55,044 nucleotides of DNA from a bacterium UBP8_UBA817. Its GTDB lineage: Bacteria > Margulisbacteria > Marinamargulisbacteria > SXXA01 > SICP01. The position numbers and the translations under genes were made by a program. The notes below the pieces were generated by a model, which saw only the letters and a program-made list of their open reading frames with translations, ran no database searches and was not told where the DNA came from. Positions 1-8,467 of this stretch are shown here, piece by piece; position 1 is the stretch's first letter; each line of letters opens with the position of its first letter. Location of the stretch: assembly GCA_945898045.1 (NCBI GenBank), contig CAMDGG010000008.1, positions 1-55,044 of the forward strand. The letters run 5' to 3'.

Positions 1-161
1 AATGTCTGGTTCGCATTGACCGGCGTCGCAGAGTTAGGAGCCTGTATAGCCACCATTTTAAATGTGTCTACAGAAAAAGCAGCATAGGACGATTGTCCCA
101 ATAATAAAAAAGAACCTAAAACTAAACTCGCTAGCCAATTCTTTCTTAAGAGAAAACCCAT
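1..161 (-). CDS. Partial exported protein, N-terminus only
   Basis: An open frame on the minus strand starts with ATG at 161 and runs off the left edge after about 53 codons. It opens with a basic N-terminus (MGFLLRKNW), a hydrophobic stretch and a likely signal-peptidase site after QSSYA, so the product is probably exported. A purine-rich AGGGGAG lies about 10 nt before the start. The mature part seen (AFSVDTFKMV...) is too short to identify. The gene is divergent from the PorV-like gene at 347. The signal peptide is visible directly; nothing can be said of function. Confidence 0.6.
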   Translation of the reverse strand, partial: MGFLLRKNWLASLVLGSFLLLGQSSYAAFSVDTFKMVAIQAPNSATPVNANQT

Positions 162-346
162 ATAATCCTGTCTCCCCTTAAACATCACTAAAATAAGTCG
201 AGCTCTGAGGCGCAAAAAAACAACCCTAAAAACCCTCAATAGAGTTATCAAGAGTTATCGGTTTTCCCACCCCCAAGTTGCAACCAATTTTTCTGTTGTT
301 TACAAAAGCCATAACAGTGGCACCATCATCCTGGGGGGAGGGACTA

Positions 347-1228
347 ATGCGTCAAAACTACAAACTAATTTTGCTTGTGCTCGTAATTTCCTTAACAGGA
401 AGCATACAAGCATCATTCAAATCACTTTCAGCAGTTTCGGCGATTTCCAAAGGATATGCCATCACGGCAGATCACATCGGACTAGAAGCCCTATACAAAA
501 ACCCAGCAGGATTAGACAGTCTTACACAAACGACAATCTCAACTACGCATGGTAGTTTTTTTGACAACTTTTTGCAAGCCACTAGTTTCGGAATAGGCCT
601 GCCACTTTTTGACAACTATACATTAGGAATCCTGATTCCTATCTATAAAGTAAGTAATATTCCAAAAACAATAGAAATAAGCGGACGCGGCGTCCAAACA
701 GATACGTTCGAAGACCTGCAAGGCGCGGCTATCGTAGGGATTTCTGGCACATTTTTAAATCCGGCCATTCACCTGGGTTTTAGTGGAAGCTACTATACCC
801 ACCAACTCGATACCCACCACGCCACTGGATTTGGACTAGATGCGGGTATTATTATAGATACCAGCTTTGGAACGATTGGTGCCTCTGTACAAGACATTGG
901 CGGAACCAAACTAAACTGGGACACACAAACAACCGAAATTATTCCACAAATCACACATATAGGACTGACAGTAGACCTCCCTATTCTAGACAAACTCCTA
1001 ACAGATGCCAGCTTTGAAAAAGACAAAAAAACAACCTATAGCCTAGGCATAGAAAAACAACTCGCTCCAGAATTTAGCCTACTAGCCGGTATCAACCACT
1101 TGGAAGAAAAGGCAGAATTTACCCTAGGGGCTCAGCTCACAATAGATCACATTCAAGTAAATTATGCCTATTCAGGACACGAAGAATTAGGTACTTGCCA
1201 TAAAATTGGATTACAATTTCAACTCTAG
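347..1228 (+). CDS. PorV/PorQ-like outer-membrane beta-barrel protein
   Basis: This is a 293-residue protein with a signal peptide ending near SIQA, followed by alternating hydrophobic/polar strands and a C-terminus ending in LQFQL, as in outer-membrane barrels. The early motif ALYKNPAGL resembles the NPAGL signature of PorV/PorQ/FadL-type proteins. I chose the ATG at 347 because GGGGGGAGGG lies just upstream and the signal peptide follows at once; an in-frame TTG at 278 would place 23 odd residues before it. The next gene begins 9 nt downstream and encodes a protease with a FlgD-like C-terminal domain. In type IX secretion, PorV shuttles cargo with C-terminal sorting domains, so the pairing is suggestive, but no other type IX component is in the window. 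Family assignment is moderate. Confidence 0.6.
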   Translation: MRQNYKLILLVLVISLTGSIQASFKSLSAVSAISKGYAITADHIGLEALYKNPAGLDSLTQTTISTTHGSFFDNFLQATSFGIGLPLFDNYTLGILIPIYKVSNIPKTIEISGRGVQTDTFEDLQGAAIVGISGTFLNPAIHLGFSGSYYTHQLDTHHATGFGLDAGIIIDTSFGTIGASVQDIGGTKLNWDTQTTEIIPQITHIGLTVDLPILDKLLTDASFEKDKKTTYSLGIEKQLAPEFSLLAGINHLEEKAEFTLGAQLTIDHIQVNYAYSGHEELGTCHKIGLQFQL

Positions 1229-1237
1229 GGAGCACTC

Positions 1238-2836
1238 ATGACCATTACAACAAAACAACTCATCATCTCAATACTTTTCTTTGGCATAGCCACTCTAAAT
1301 GCCGAAGATCTTGGCTACGTACCAGGAAGAGTCCTGATAAAAACAAAAAAGACAGCCTTAATATCGACAGCAATGACTAACAAAAACCTTACCCCTCTAT
1401 ATCTAAACGATCGTATGCTCACTGCAAAATCACAAGAAGGCACAACCTATTTATTGACATTGTCATCCGAACAAGACGCCAAAGAAGTCGCGAAATCTTA
1501 CGCCCAAAAATCTGACATAGAATACGCAGAACCCCTCTACTACGTCCAAACCAATGCCACCCCCAATGACCCCAATTTTGACAAACAAACAGGCATTAGC
1601 AGAACCTCACTAAACTCGCTTTTATCTCTCACACCCAGCCAAAATACACTTGTGGCCGTTCTCGACACAGGCGTTGATATCACACACCCCGACCTCCAAG
1701 GTCAACTCTACATAAACCCATCTGAAATCTCAAATAATGGTATCGATGATGACCATAATGGATATATCGATGACATCTCAGGATATAATTTTTTTAATGA
1801 AGGTATTGGCAATGGAAGCAAGAACGCTGAGGATCAAAATGGCCATGGCACACACCTTGCAGGTATTATCGCAGCAAAACCCAATAACAACATTGGTATC
1901 ACAGGGCTTAATCCCAGAGCCAAAATACTTAATTGCAAATTCTTGGATGCCAATGGCCGTGGAACCCAATTGGACGCAGCCATCGCCCTCTACTATGCTG
2001 TAAATCAAGGCGCCAAAATTATTAACTGTAGCTGGGGATATACCAATTACAATACGGTACTCCAAAACGCCATTGCATACGCAATAGCACACGATGTTAT
2101 TGTTGTGGCTGCAGCAGGAAATAGTGGCATAAAGCAACTTGGATACCCCGCCGCGTTTCCAAAAGTAATTGCGGTCGGTTCCATAGATCTCAACCAACAC
2201 CCCTCCTATTTTTCAAGCCAAGGAACCTTTGTCAGCTATTCGACATACGGGGAAAGTATTTATAGCCTCGCGCCTCGTTCTGGATATGCCTATAAGACAG
2301 GAACATCTCAAAGTACGGCTGCCCTCTCTGGCATTATTAGCCTTATTTATTCTATGAAACCCGAACTAACAAGCGCCCAAATTCAAAATTTATTAAGCCA
2401 GTCTCTCGATGACATAAGCCCCACTGGAAAAGACATTTACACAGGATACGGCGCTATCAACGGAATTAAGCTAGCTGCAAGTCTAGGAACTTCAGTTCCT
2501 ATTGAGGACCCGAGCGTCACCTCATTACCAAATCCCAGCAAACCAGTCTTAACAGATGTAATGAATTTCCCAAATCCTGCAACAGGATCACAAACAAAGT
2601 TTGGATTCACAACTACTCTTGCAGGAGAAGCGCTTATCAAAGTTTACGCGCTCGACGGACGCCTTGTACGAACACTAACGGAACAGGCCAGTGAAAACGA
2701 AAATGCATTCAGCTTCGACCTAAAAGACGAAACAGGCGCCTCACTACAAAATGGCACCTATTTCTACACCATAACACTTACAACATCCGACAATCAAAAA
2801 ACCAGAGAAAAGGGCAAATTGTCGGTTATAAAATAA
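1238..2836 (+). CDS. Secreted subtilisin-like (S8) protease with C-terminal FlgD-like Ig domain
   Basis: This 532-residue serine protease has a signal peptide (about residues 1-22), an N-terminal inhibitor-like prodomain (about 25-105), an S8 catalytic domain (about 130-415) and a C-terminal Ig-like domain (about 440-532). The triad is visible: Asp143 in VLDTG, His203 in NGHGTH and Ser357 in KTGTS, with oxyanion Asn294 in AAAGNSG. The last segment, with NFPNPA, VYALDGRLVRTL and NGTYFYTI, is the FlgD/por-secretion type of Ig domain often found on surface-delivered enzymes of candidate phyla. GGGAG lies 5 nt before the ATG. The gene follows the PorV-like gene by 9 nt, probably in one unit, and its 3' end overlaps the convergent purM by 11 nt. 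Substrate unknown; likely extracellular or surface-bound. Confidence 0.88.
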   Translation: MTITTKQLIISILFFGIATLNAEDLGYVPGRVLIKTKKTALISTAMTNKNLTPLYLNDRMLTAKSQEGTTYLLTLSSEQDAKEVAKSYAQKSDIEYAEPLYYVQTNATPNDPNFDKQTGISRTSLNSLLSLTPSQNTLVAVLDTGVDITHPDLQGQLYINPSEISNNGIDDDHNGYIDDISGYNFFNEGIGNGSKNAEDQNGHGTHLAGIIAAKPNNNIGITGLNPRAKILNCKFLDANGRGTQLDAAIALYYAVNQGAKIINCSWGYTNYNTVLQNAIAYAIAHDVIVVAAAGNSGIKQLGYPAAFPKVIAVGSIDLNQHPSYFSSQGTFVSYSTYGESIYSLAPRSGYAYKTGTSQSTAALSGIISLIYSMKPELTSAQIQNLLSQSLDDISPTGKDIYTGYGAINGIKLAASLGTSVPIEDPSVTSLPNPSKPVLTDVMNFPNPATGSQTKFGFTTTLAGEALIKVYALDGRLVRTLTEQASENENAFSFDLKDETGASLQNGTYFYTITLTTSDNQKTREKGKLSVIK

Positions 2837-3767
2837 CACCTATTTGTTTAAAGTCTTCGGTTTCTGGCAATGCCGCTGAAGCAATCACCACAAGGCCAAT
2901 TCCCATATTAAAGACCCGATCCATTTCTTCTTGGGAAACAGAACCCGCCTCTTGAATAATTCGAAAAATATCGGGCACCGGCAAAGACGATCTATCTAAA
3001 TCCAACGAACAGGTTTCTGGCAAAATACGAGACACATTTTCTTGAAGTCCACCGCCCGTAATATGTGCAACCCCAGTCACGCATCCGTGCTGCATAAGCT
3101 CACGTAACGCGGACACGTAAATTCGCGTAGGCTTTAATAAATCCCGAGGATCAATGCTATATTTCTGACATACTTCAGGCGTCATCACTTTACGAACCAA
3201 CGAAAACCCATTGCTATGAATGCCAGAAGAAGCCATTCCATAAACGCGTTGTCCCGAACGAATTTGTGATCCATCCAACATCTCAGATTTTTCAACAACA
3301 CCTACCGAAAACCCGGCTAAATCAAATTCGCCTGGGCGATAAAGATCATTCATCTCTGCCATCTCACCACCGATCAAAGAAGCCCCAGATTGCAAGCACC
3401 CTTCCACCATGCCATCAATAATTAATTTCATCTGATCAGGATCCAATTTGTGGCAGGCAATATAGTCTAAAAAGTATAGTGGTGTTGCACCGCAACAAAT
3501 CAAATCATTAACGCACATTGCTACCAAATCAATACCCACTGTATCAAAAATACCATAGTCAATTGCAAGCTTTAGCTTGGTACCTACCCCATCTGTACAG
3601 GACACCAGAACAGGCTTTTTGTATCCTTCTGGAATTTCGTAACAAGCTGCAAAACCACCCAAACCACCTAGAACTTGTGGAGAAAAAGTTTTCTTTACAG
3701 ACGCCTTAATTAAATCAACTGCTTTATTTCCCGCATCAATATCTACACCCGACGACCGATAATCCAT
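2826..3767 (-). CDS. purM: Phosphoribosylformylglycinamidine cyclo-ligase (AIR synthetase)
   Basis: PurM closes the imidazole ring of FGAM to AIR using ATP in de novo purine synthesis. The 313-residue product starts with the family pattern YRSSGVDIDAGNKAVDLIK and contains the ATP-binding GGLGGFAACYE, SCTDGVGTKLKLA, CVNDLICCGA and GGEMAEMNDLY segments. It ends soon after VFNMGIGLVVI, roughly 25-30 residues earlier than usual, so the extreme C-terminus is short. The start codon directly abuts the ruvX stop (TAG-ATG), making it the last gene of the ytxH-alaS-ruvX-purM unit. Its 3' end overlaps the protease gene by 11 nt, which may relate to the short C-terminus. Confidence 0.93.
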   Translation of the reverse strand: MDYRSSGVDIDAGNKAVDLIKASVKKTFSPQVLGGLGGFAACYEIPEGYKKPVLVSCTDGVGTKLKLAIDYGIFDTVGIDLVAMCVNDLICCGATPLYFLDYIACHKLDPDQMKLIIDGMVEGCLQSGASLIGGEMAEMNDLYRPGEFDLAGFSVGVVEKSEMLDGSQIRSGQRVYGMASSGIHSNGFSLVRKVMTPEVCQKYSIDPRDLLKPTRIYVSALRELMQHGCVTGVAHITGGGLQENVSRILPETCSLDLDRSSLPVPDIFRIIQEAGSVSQEEMDRVFNMGIGLVVIASAALPETEDFKQIGVIL

Positions 3768-4181
3768 CTATAAACTCCCTTTTTGATCCAAGTACCCTTG
3801 CAAAACAAATGCCGCTGATTGACTATCTATAACATGTTTTCGTTTTTCGCGGGAGACACCAGCTTCGATCAAATGCCGTGTCACAGCAGTGGTTGAAAAC
3901 CGTTCATCCCGAAAAACAACTTCAAGCCCGACAACCTCTTTTAGCGTTTCAACAAAGGCCCGAACTTCAGTAGTCTTAGCCGTATCATGGCCTTTTAAAG
4001 CCAGTGGTAATCCGACGATTAAACGTTTAACATTGTATTTGGCTATAACGGCTTTCAACGCATCAAAAAAGACTGGATTATTCGGCAAAAATGGCAAGGC
4101 TTGGGCCGTCATCCCCAACGGATCTGAGATCGCAAGACCAATACGTTTTTCGCCATGGTCTAACGCCAAAACACGGTCCAT
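3768..4181 (-). CDS. ruvX: Holliday-junction-resolvase-like protein YqgF/RuvX (pre-16S rRNA processing)
   Basis: This is a small RNase H-fold protein of 137 residues. The N-terminal LALDHGEKRIGLAISD contains the first catalytic Asp and the Gly-rich turn. RLIVGLPLALKG, VVFRDERFST and the closing DSQSAAFVLQGYLD carry the other conserved acids. Family members process the 5' end of 16S rRNA; the resolvase role is by homology only. The start is the ATG in the TGATG overlap with the alaS stop, giving coupled translation; an in-frame GTG at 4184 is the alternative. It lies between alaS and purM. Confidence 0.9.
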   Translation of the reverse strand: MDRVLALDHGEKRIGLAISDPLGMTAQALPFLPNNPVFFDALKAVIAKYNVKRLIVGLPLALKGHDTAKTTEVRAFVETLKEVVGLEVVFRDERFSTTAVTRHLIEAGVSREKRKHVIDSQSAAFVLQGYLDQKGSL

Positions 4182-6556
4182 CACGAAATCAGATCTCTAA
4201 TATGTCCTTTTGCTGATTCAAATGCATCCGTAATTCTTTCGCAAGAAGCGCCACCCGCCTGCGCCATATCTGGTCGACCGCCCCCACGCCCACCTGCCAC
4301 ATCAACAAGCTTAGAAATAACTTTATTTGCATCCACAATAGAAACAGCATTTTTACCAACTTTCACAACAAAGTTTGCCTGACTCTCGACACATCCAGCA
4401 AGCAATGCAACCAAGTTTGGTCGAGAATTCACAAGCTGATCTGCGAGCAATCGAAGTCCAGTAATATCTGATGATAAAGATAGGCTAAGAATAGAAACAG
4501 AATCAGATAAAACTTCTATTGATTTCAGATAATTCTCAAGCCCAAGCGTCATTTCTTGCGCTTGTTTTTTAGCAGATTCTTTTTGCAGCCGCTTTGCCTC
4601 TTCACGTTGTTTGTCTGCCTTCAACTGCGCATCCAATTTTTGTTTTTCAGATTCTAAAAAAGACGCAACAAGTGCCGCACCCGCTACCGCTTCTATACGA
4701 CGGGTTCCCGCAGCGACAGCCGACTCAGAAACAATTTTAAACGCCTCAATCATTCCTGTTTGAATCACATGCGTTCCGCCACAAAGTTCTGTTGAAAACG
4801 CATTAATTTTAACAACCCGGACATCATGTTGATCATATTTTTCACCAAAAAGCGCCATTGCGCCAGAAGCCTTTGCTTCTTCCAAAGACATGCTCAAAAT
4901 TTGAACGGGCTCATCCACCCTAATTTGCTCCAATACAAGTCGCTCAATCTCAGCAAGCTGCTCTGAACTCACCGCTTGAAAATGGGTAAAGTCAAAACGT
5001 AATCGATCGGTATCCACCAAGCTCCCGGCCTGATGTACATGCGTACCCAGCACCTGCCGCAAAGCAGCCTGCAAAAGATGCGTCACAGTATGATGACGCG
5101 CCATCGCCAACTTATCTTCAGCCACCATAACGACACGTGCTTCCCCACCTCTCGCAACACCCTGATAAGGCGAATGATGCAAAGTTGTTGAAAGGTCTGC
5201 ATTCGATACAGTTTGAATTTGATCCGAATCTGCAACATACACTTCTTTTTTCGCTGCGTTCCGAGATCGATTTTTCTGTTCTTCCAAGGCCACTTCGAAA
5301 CCAGCTAAGTCGACAGACAGCCCGCGTTCACGCGCCAGTAACTGCGTCAAATCAATCGGAAATCCAAATGTATCATAGAGCTTAAACGCATCTGCCCCCG
5401 AAATTTCTTGAGCCGATTTAGAGACATCTTCAAAACGACGAATACCCGCATCCAGCGTCCGTAAAAAGGACTCTTCTTCTGCGCGAATAACCTGAGTCAC
5501 AAACGATTCTCTTTCTACCAAATGGGGATAAAAATCTCCCATAACACCCACAAGTGTAGGAACCAATTTATACAAAACCGGCTCTTTAAACCCTAACTGC
5601 GTCGCATACCGAAGCGCTCTGCGTAAAAGACGTCGAATCACATAGCCTCTGCCATCGCTAGCAGGCATCACGTTATCTGAAATAGAAAATACAACTGTCC
5701 TAATATGATCCGCCATAACGCGATGGGAAACACCTTTAGAACCTGGATCATAAGTAACGCCTGACAAGGCTTCGATTTCTGAAATTAATGGCCTTAACAA
5801 ATCTGTTTCATAAGCCGATGTTTTGCCTTGCAAATAAGACGCCAACCGCTCAAGCCCCATACCCGTATCCACATGCTTTTCAGGCAAATCTTCAAGCGTA
5901 CCATCTGCCAGTCGGTTGTATTGAATAAACACCAAATTCCAAAATTCGATAAAGCGTTGATTTTCACCGTTTACGCCCAATATCGGATCTTTAGAAATAG
6001 GTGTTCCATCATCCGACCCCGTATCAACATGAATTTCTGAACACGGACCACAAGGCCCCACTTCGCCCATCTCCCAAAAATTATCTTTTTTCCCACATTT
6101 CAAAATATGATCATGACGAATATCTGTCACAGTTTGCCATAAGGCCAAACTCTCATCGTCGGTTTCATAGACGGTGGCATACAACTTGTCTTTAGGAAGA
6201 CCAAATACTTCAGTCAATAATTCCCAAGCCCACACTATCGCTTCTTTTTTGTAATAGTCCCCAAACGACCAGTTCCCCAACATTTCGAATAAGGTCAAAT
6301 GGGTACCATCATACCCAACATCTTCTAAATCATTATGTTTACCAGAAACGCGAATACAGGGCTGAGAATTGGCCACGCGCTTCCAAGAATGTGAGCCTTT
6401 TCCCAAAAAATAATCTTTAAACTGATTCATCCCAGCGTTAGTAAATAAAATCGTGGGATCGTTCATAGGCACCACAGGGCTGGCGGGCACAAACAAGTGC
6501 CCGTTTTTCTCAACAAAAAAATCTATAAACGTCTGACGAATATCTTGACTACGCAC
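4181..6556 (-). CDS. alaS: Alanyl-tRNA synthetase, short form
   Basis: AlaS charges tRNA-Ala and clears mischarged Ser/Gly. The 791-residue protein has the class II core (residues 1-240: FTNAGMNQFKDYFLG, the GNWSFGDYYKKEAI block, DTGMGLERL), the tRNA-recognition domain, an editing domain with HTVTH at 489-493 and CGGTH at 592-596, a Lys/Glu-rich coiled coil at about 630-670, and a C-terminal GGRGGGRPDMAQAGG motif. Bacterial AlaS is usually about 860-880 residues. The missing part falls before HTVTH, where the usual TPFYAESGGQ-type barrel region is absent. The start is GTG, preceded by TTAGGG. It lies 8 nt after the small membrane gene and overlaps ruvX by one base. Confidence 0.95.
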   Translation of the reverse strand: MRSQDIRQTFIDFFVEKNGHLFVPASPVVPMNDPTILFTNAGMNQFKDYFLGKGSHSWKRVANSQPCIRVSGKHNDLEDVGYDGTHLTLFEMLGNWSFGDYYKKEAIVWAWELLTEVFGLPKDKLYATVYETDDESLALWQTVTDIRHDHILKCGKKDNFWEMGEVGPCGPCSEIHVDTGSDDGTPISKDPILGVNGENQRFIEFWNLVFIQYNRLADGTLEDLPEKHVDTGMGLERLASYLQGKTSAYETDLLRPLISEIEALSGVTYDPGSKGVSHRVMADHIRTVVFSISDNVMPASDGRGYVIRRLLRRALRYATQLGFKEPVLYKLVPTLVGVMGDFYPHLVERESFVTQVIRAEEESFLRTLDAGIRRFEDVSKSAQEISGADAFKLYDTFGFPIDLTQLLARERGLSVDLAGFEVALEEQKNRSRNAAKKEVYVADSDQIQTVSNADLSTTLHHSPYQGVARGGEARVVMVAEDKLAMARHHTVTHLLQAALRQVLGTHVHQAGSLVDTDRLRFDFTHFQAVSSEQLAEIERLVLEQIRVDEPVQILSMSLEEAKASGAMALFGEKYDQHDVRVVKINAFSTELCGGTHVIQTGMIEAFKIVSESAVAAGTRRIEAVAGAALVASFLESEKQKLDAQLKADKQREEAKRLQKESAKKQAQEMTLGLENYLKSIEVLSDSVSILSLSLSSDITGLRLLADQLVNSRPNLVALLAGCVESQANFVVKVGKNAVSIVDANKVISKLVDVAGGRGGGRPDMAQAGGASCERITDAFESAKGHIRDLIS

Positions 6557-6564
6557 TCTACGCC

Positions 6565-6780
6565 CTAACGCTTACACTTTGACTTACAAAATGAAAACCA
6601 TTTTAGTCCACGAAGACCGGCCCACCATTTCGAAACATCTGTCAATGTATCCATTCTGTCTATAATTTTTCGAGATGTTTTCAAGATCATCGCTAGCTCA
6701 AACAAGACGTAACACAACAACAGAAGCGCTACGCATTTCAAAACAGGAATAGCCATCATCAGAATAGACAATACGCACAT
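6565..6780 (-). CDS. Small single-pass membrane protein
   Basis: This 71-residue protein has one long N-terminal hydrophobic helix (about residues 4-31) followed by a basic tail (KTSRKIIDRMD, CKSKCKR). It starts 2 nt after the ytxH-like stop and ends 8 nt before the alaS start, so it is part of the same unit. A short one-helix protein next to a YtxH-like gene recalls the ytxG/ytxH arrangement of Firmicutes, where ytxG encodes a DUF948 protein, but the similarity here is by layout and topology only. Alternative starts at MMAIPVL are possible. Function unknown. Confidence 0.6.
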   Translation of the reverse strand: MCVLSILMMAIPVLKCVALLLLCYVLFELAMILKTSRKIIDRMDTLTDVSKWWAGLRGLKWFSFCKSKCKR

Positions 6781-6782
6781 AA

Positions 6783-7070
6783 CTACGACTTCCCGCCCCG
6801 TGCTTCAGTAGAAATATTGCGTTCATCTACAATTTTCCCTAATTTCTCAAATCCGTTATCAATTGCATCCAATGTTTTTGCAATCATCGTTTCAGTCTTC
6901 TCTTTTGCACACCCTAAATATTCTTCACCATTTTCTTTAAAATCAATGAGTTTATCTTTTATTTTATCCCGAGATTCTTTGCCAGAAGTCGGCGCCAACA
7001 AAACCCCAGCAACAGCACCTGCAATCGCACCAAAAATAATCCCGCCCAAAAAACTCGCACTCTTTGACAT
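6783..7070 (-). CDS. YtxH-like membrane-anchored protein
   Basis: This 95-residue protein has one Gly/Ala-rich transmembrane helix (SFLGGIIFGAIAGAVAGVLL) followed at once by the family motif APTSGKESRDKIK and an amphipathic helical tail. This is the YtxH pattern (general-stress or envelope-associated proteins of unknown role). The ATG at 7070 was chosen because AAAGGAG sits 6 nt upstream; the ATG two codons earlier is too close to it and the longer frame has no support. It is the first gene of the minus-strand unit leading to alaS, ruvX and purM, with a TTGTGT-18-TATAAT promoter just upstream. Confidence 0.72.
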   Translation of the reverse strand: MSKSASFLGGIIFGAIAGAVAGVLLAPTSGKESRDKIKDKLIDFKENGEEYLGCAKEKTETMIAKTLDAIDNGFEKLGKIVDERNISTEARGGKS

Positions 7071-7106
7071 AAACATCTCCTTTAAAATAGGGTAAACCGA
7101 AGTGCG

Positions 7107-7136
7107 ATTATACCGTATACTAATCCCATGACACAA
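7107..7136. promoter_or_regulatory. Divergent promoters for the ytxH-alaS unit (minus) and xseA (plus)
   Basis: On the minus strand TATAAT (7112-7107) has TTGTGT 18 nt upstream (7136-7131), serving the ytxH-like gene. On the plus strand TATACT (7116-7121) is followed by only 6 nt before the xseA ATG at 7128, which puts the expected transcription start on the start codon. No good -35 is seen for the plus promoter. The two -10 boxes are 3 nt apart, so the promoters should compete. Confidence 0.55.
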
Positions 7137-8255
7137 TCGGCTTTATCTATATATGCCCTCAATCTTTTGATCAAAGAACGGCTGCTATTTTCTCCCGAAC
7201 TCAACAACATCTGGATCTCAGGGGAAATCACCAGTTTTAAAACCTATCCCTACGGAGGCCAATCTTATCTAACACTATCCGACAAACAAGCCCAAATTAA
7301 TTGCGTCGTTTATGACAATACGCTGCAAAATATCAAATTCAAACCCGCAGTCGGCCAAATTATTTTTGCGCTCGGAAAAGTCATCCTATTCCCAAAAAAA
7401 GGGAGCCTCATCTTTCAAATTCACTTTATGTCCACACAGGGTACCGGACAACTTTCGCAAGAATTTGAAGTACTTAAAGCCAAACTTCAAAAAGAAGGCT
7501 GTTTTGACGAAGACCGCAAAAAACCGATCCCAAAATATCCCAACCACATCGGCCTCATCACAGCCAATAACTCCGCGGCGATGTGGGATTTTGTCACGAT
7601 TTTTTCACACTTAGCTCCTCAAGTTCCGATCACCGTCATTCCCGCTGTAATGCAAGGAGCCAGCAGTATTTTGACAATTTTGAACGCGCTAGATTTGGCC
7701 GAAAAACACCCTAAGATTGATACCGTTATCTTACTTAGAGGCGGTGGATCGAAAGAAGATCTAAGTATTTTTAATAGCGAAGAATTAGTCCGTGCAATCG
7801 CTCAATTCCCAAAACCCATTTTGACAGCCATCGGGCACGAAATTGACACGAGCCTTTCTGATCTTGCCAGTGATCTACGTTGCCCAACCCCAACTGCCGC
7901 CGCACATTATTTAGGCCAGCCTTTTCACCACATTACACAAAAACTCATCCAATTTTTGACACAAACCGGCCCCCGACTCAAAAATGATCTGGACGATTAT
8001 AAAGAATCTGTCCTAAGCAACATCAAATTTGGGCAAAAATTATTGACTCACAAAACAGTATTATTTACCCAAAAACAAAACCAACTTTTAACCCGACTTA
8101 AACAGGCCAATCCCTTGCACAAACTACAGCAAGGATATAGTATGATCCGGCTCAAAAAAAGCAATAAAATCATAAAATCCGTACATCAGTTACAGAGCCA
8201 AGAGATCATAGAAATTGAGCTTAGTGACGGGAAACTTGAGGCAATCGTAAAATGA
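7128..8255 (+). CDS. xseA: Exodeoxyribonuclease VII large subunit
   Basis: XseA with XseB degrades single-stranded DNA in both directions. The 375-residue protein has an N-terminal OB-fold (about 1-100, NIWISGEITSFKTYPYGGQSYLTL), then the catalytic domain with IGLITANNSAAMWDF, LLRGGGSKEDLSIFNSE, ILTAIGHEIDTSLSDL and ADL-CPTPTAAA-type motifs, and a shortened coiled-coil region before the C-terminal GYSMIRL. It is shorter than the E. coli protein (about 456), mainly in the coiled coil. There is no Shine-Dalgarno; a -10 box ends 6 nt before the ATG. It heads the xseA-xseB-ispA-PAP2-dxs-mnmD unit and overlaps xseB by ATGA. Confidence 0.95.
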   Translation: MTQSALSIYALNLLIKERLLFSPELNNIWISGEITSFKTYPYGGQSYLTLSDKQAQINCVVYDNTLQNIKFKPAVGQIIFALGKVILFPKKGSLIFQIHFMSTQGTGQLSQEFEVLKAKLQKEGCFDEDRKKPIPKYPNHIGLITANNSAAMWDFVTIFSHLAPQVPITVIPAVMQGASSILTILNALDLAEKHPKIDTVILLRGGGSKEDLSIFNSEELVRAIAQFPKPILTAIGHEIDTSLSDLASDLRCPTPTAAAHYLGQPFHHITQKLIQFLTQTGPRLKNDLDDYKESVLSNIKFGQKLLTHKTVLFTQKQNQLLTRLKQANPLHKLQQGYSMIRLKKSNKIIKSVHQLQSQEIIEIELSDGKLEAIVK

Positions 8256-8467
8256 CACTGCAAAATGAAATTCATGAACTCGAATCCATGATCGATGCGC
8301 TAGAGAATCCAGACTTAGATCTCAATGATGCAGTCGATCTTTATGCCCAAGCCATTAAATCAGCAAATACTGTTTTAAAAACATTCAAAAAAACAGAACA
8401 AAAACTAGAAATACTCCAAACAGAAGCAACCGCACTTTTAAATCAAACCGAACAACCCAATGTCTAA
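8252..8467 (+). CDS. xseB: Exodeoxyribonuclease VII small subunit
   Basis: This 71-residue helical-hairpin protein is of the usual XseB size. It contains the family pattern LESMIDALENPDLDLNDAVDLYAQ (the E-x-L-E-x-G-x-L-sLeeal type, here with Asn-Pro-Asp in the turn), followed by a charged helix that binds the XseA coiled coil. ATGA overlap with xseA predicts coupled translation, and its 3' end overlaps ispA by 8 nt. Confidence 0.9.
   Translation: MTLQNEIHELESMIDALENPDLDLNDAVDLYAQAIKSANTVLKTFKKTEQKLEILQTEATALLNQTEQPNV

Noticed and set aside
278-346. Upstream TTG start of the PorV-like gene
   Set aside because: It would put 23 non-signal residues before a good signal peptide, and the ATG at 347 has a strong Shine-Dalgarno.
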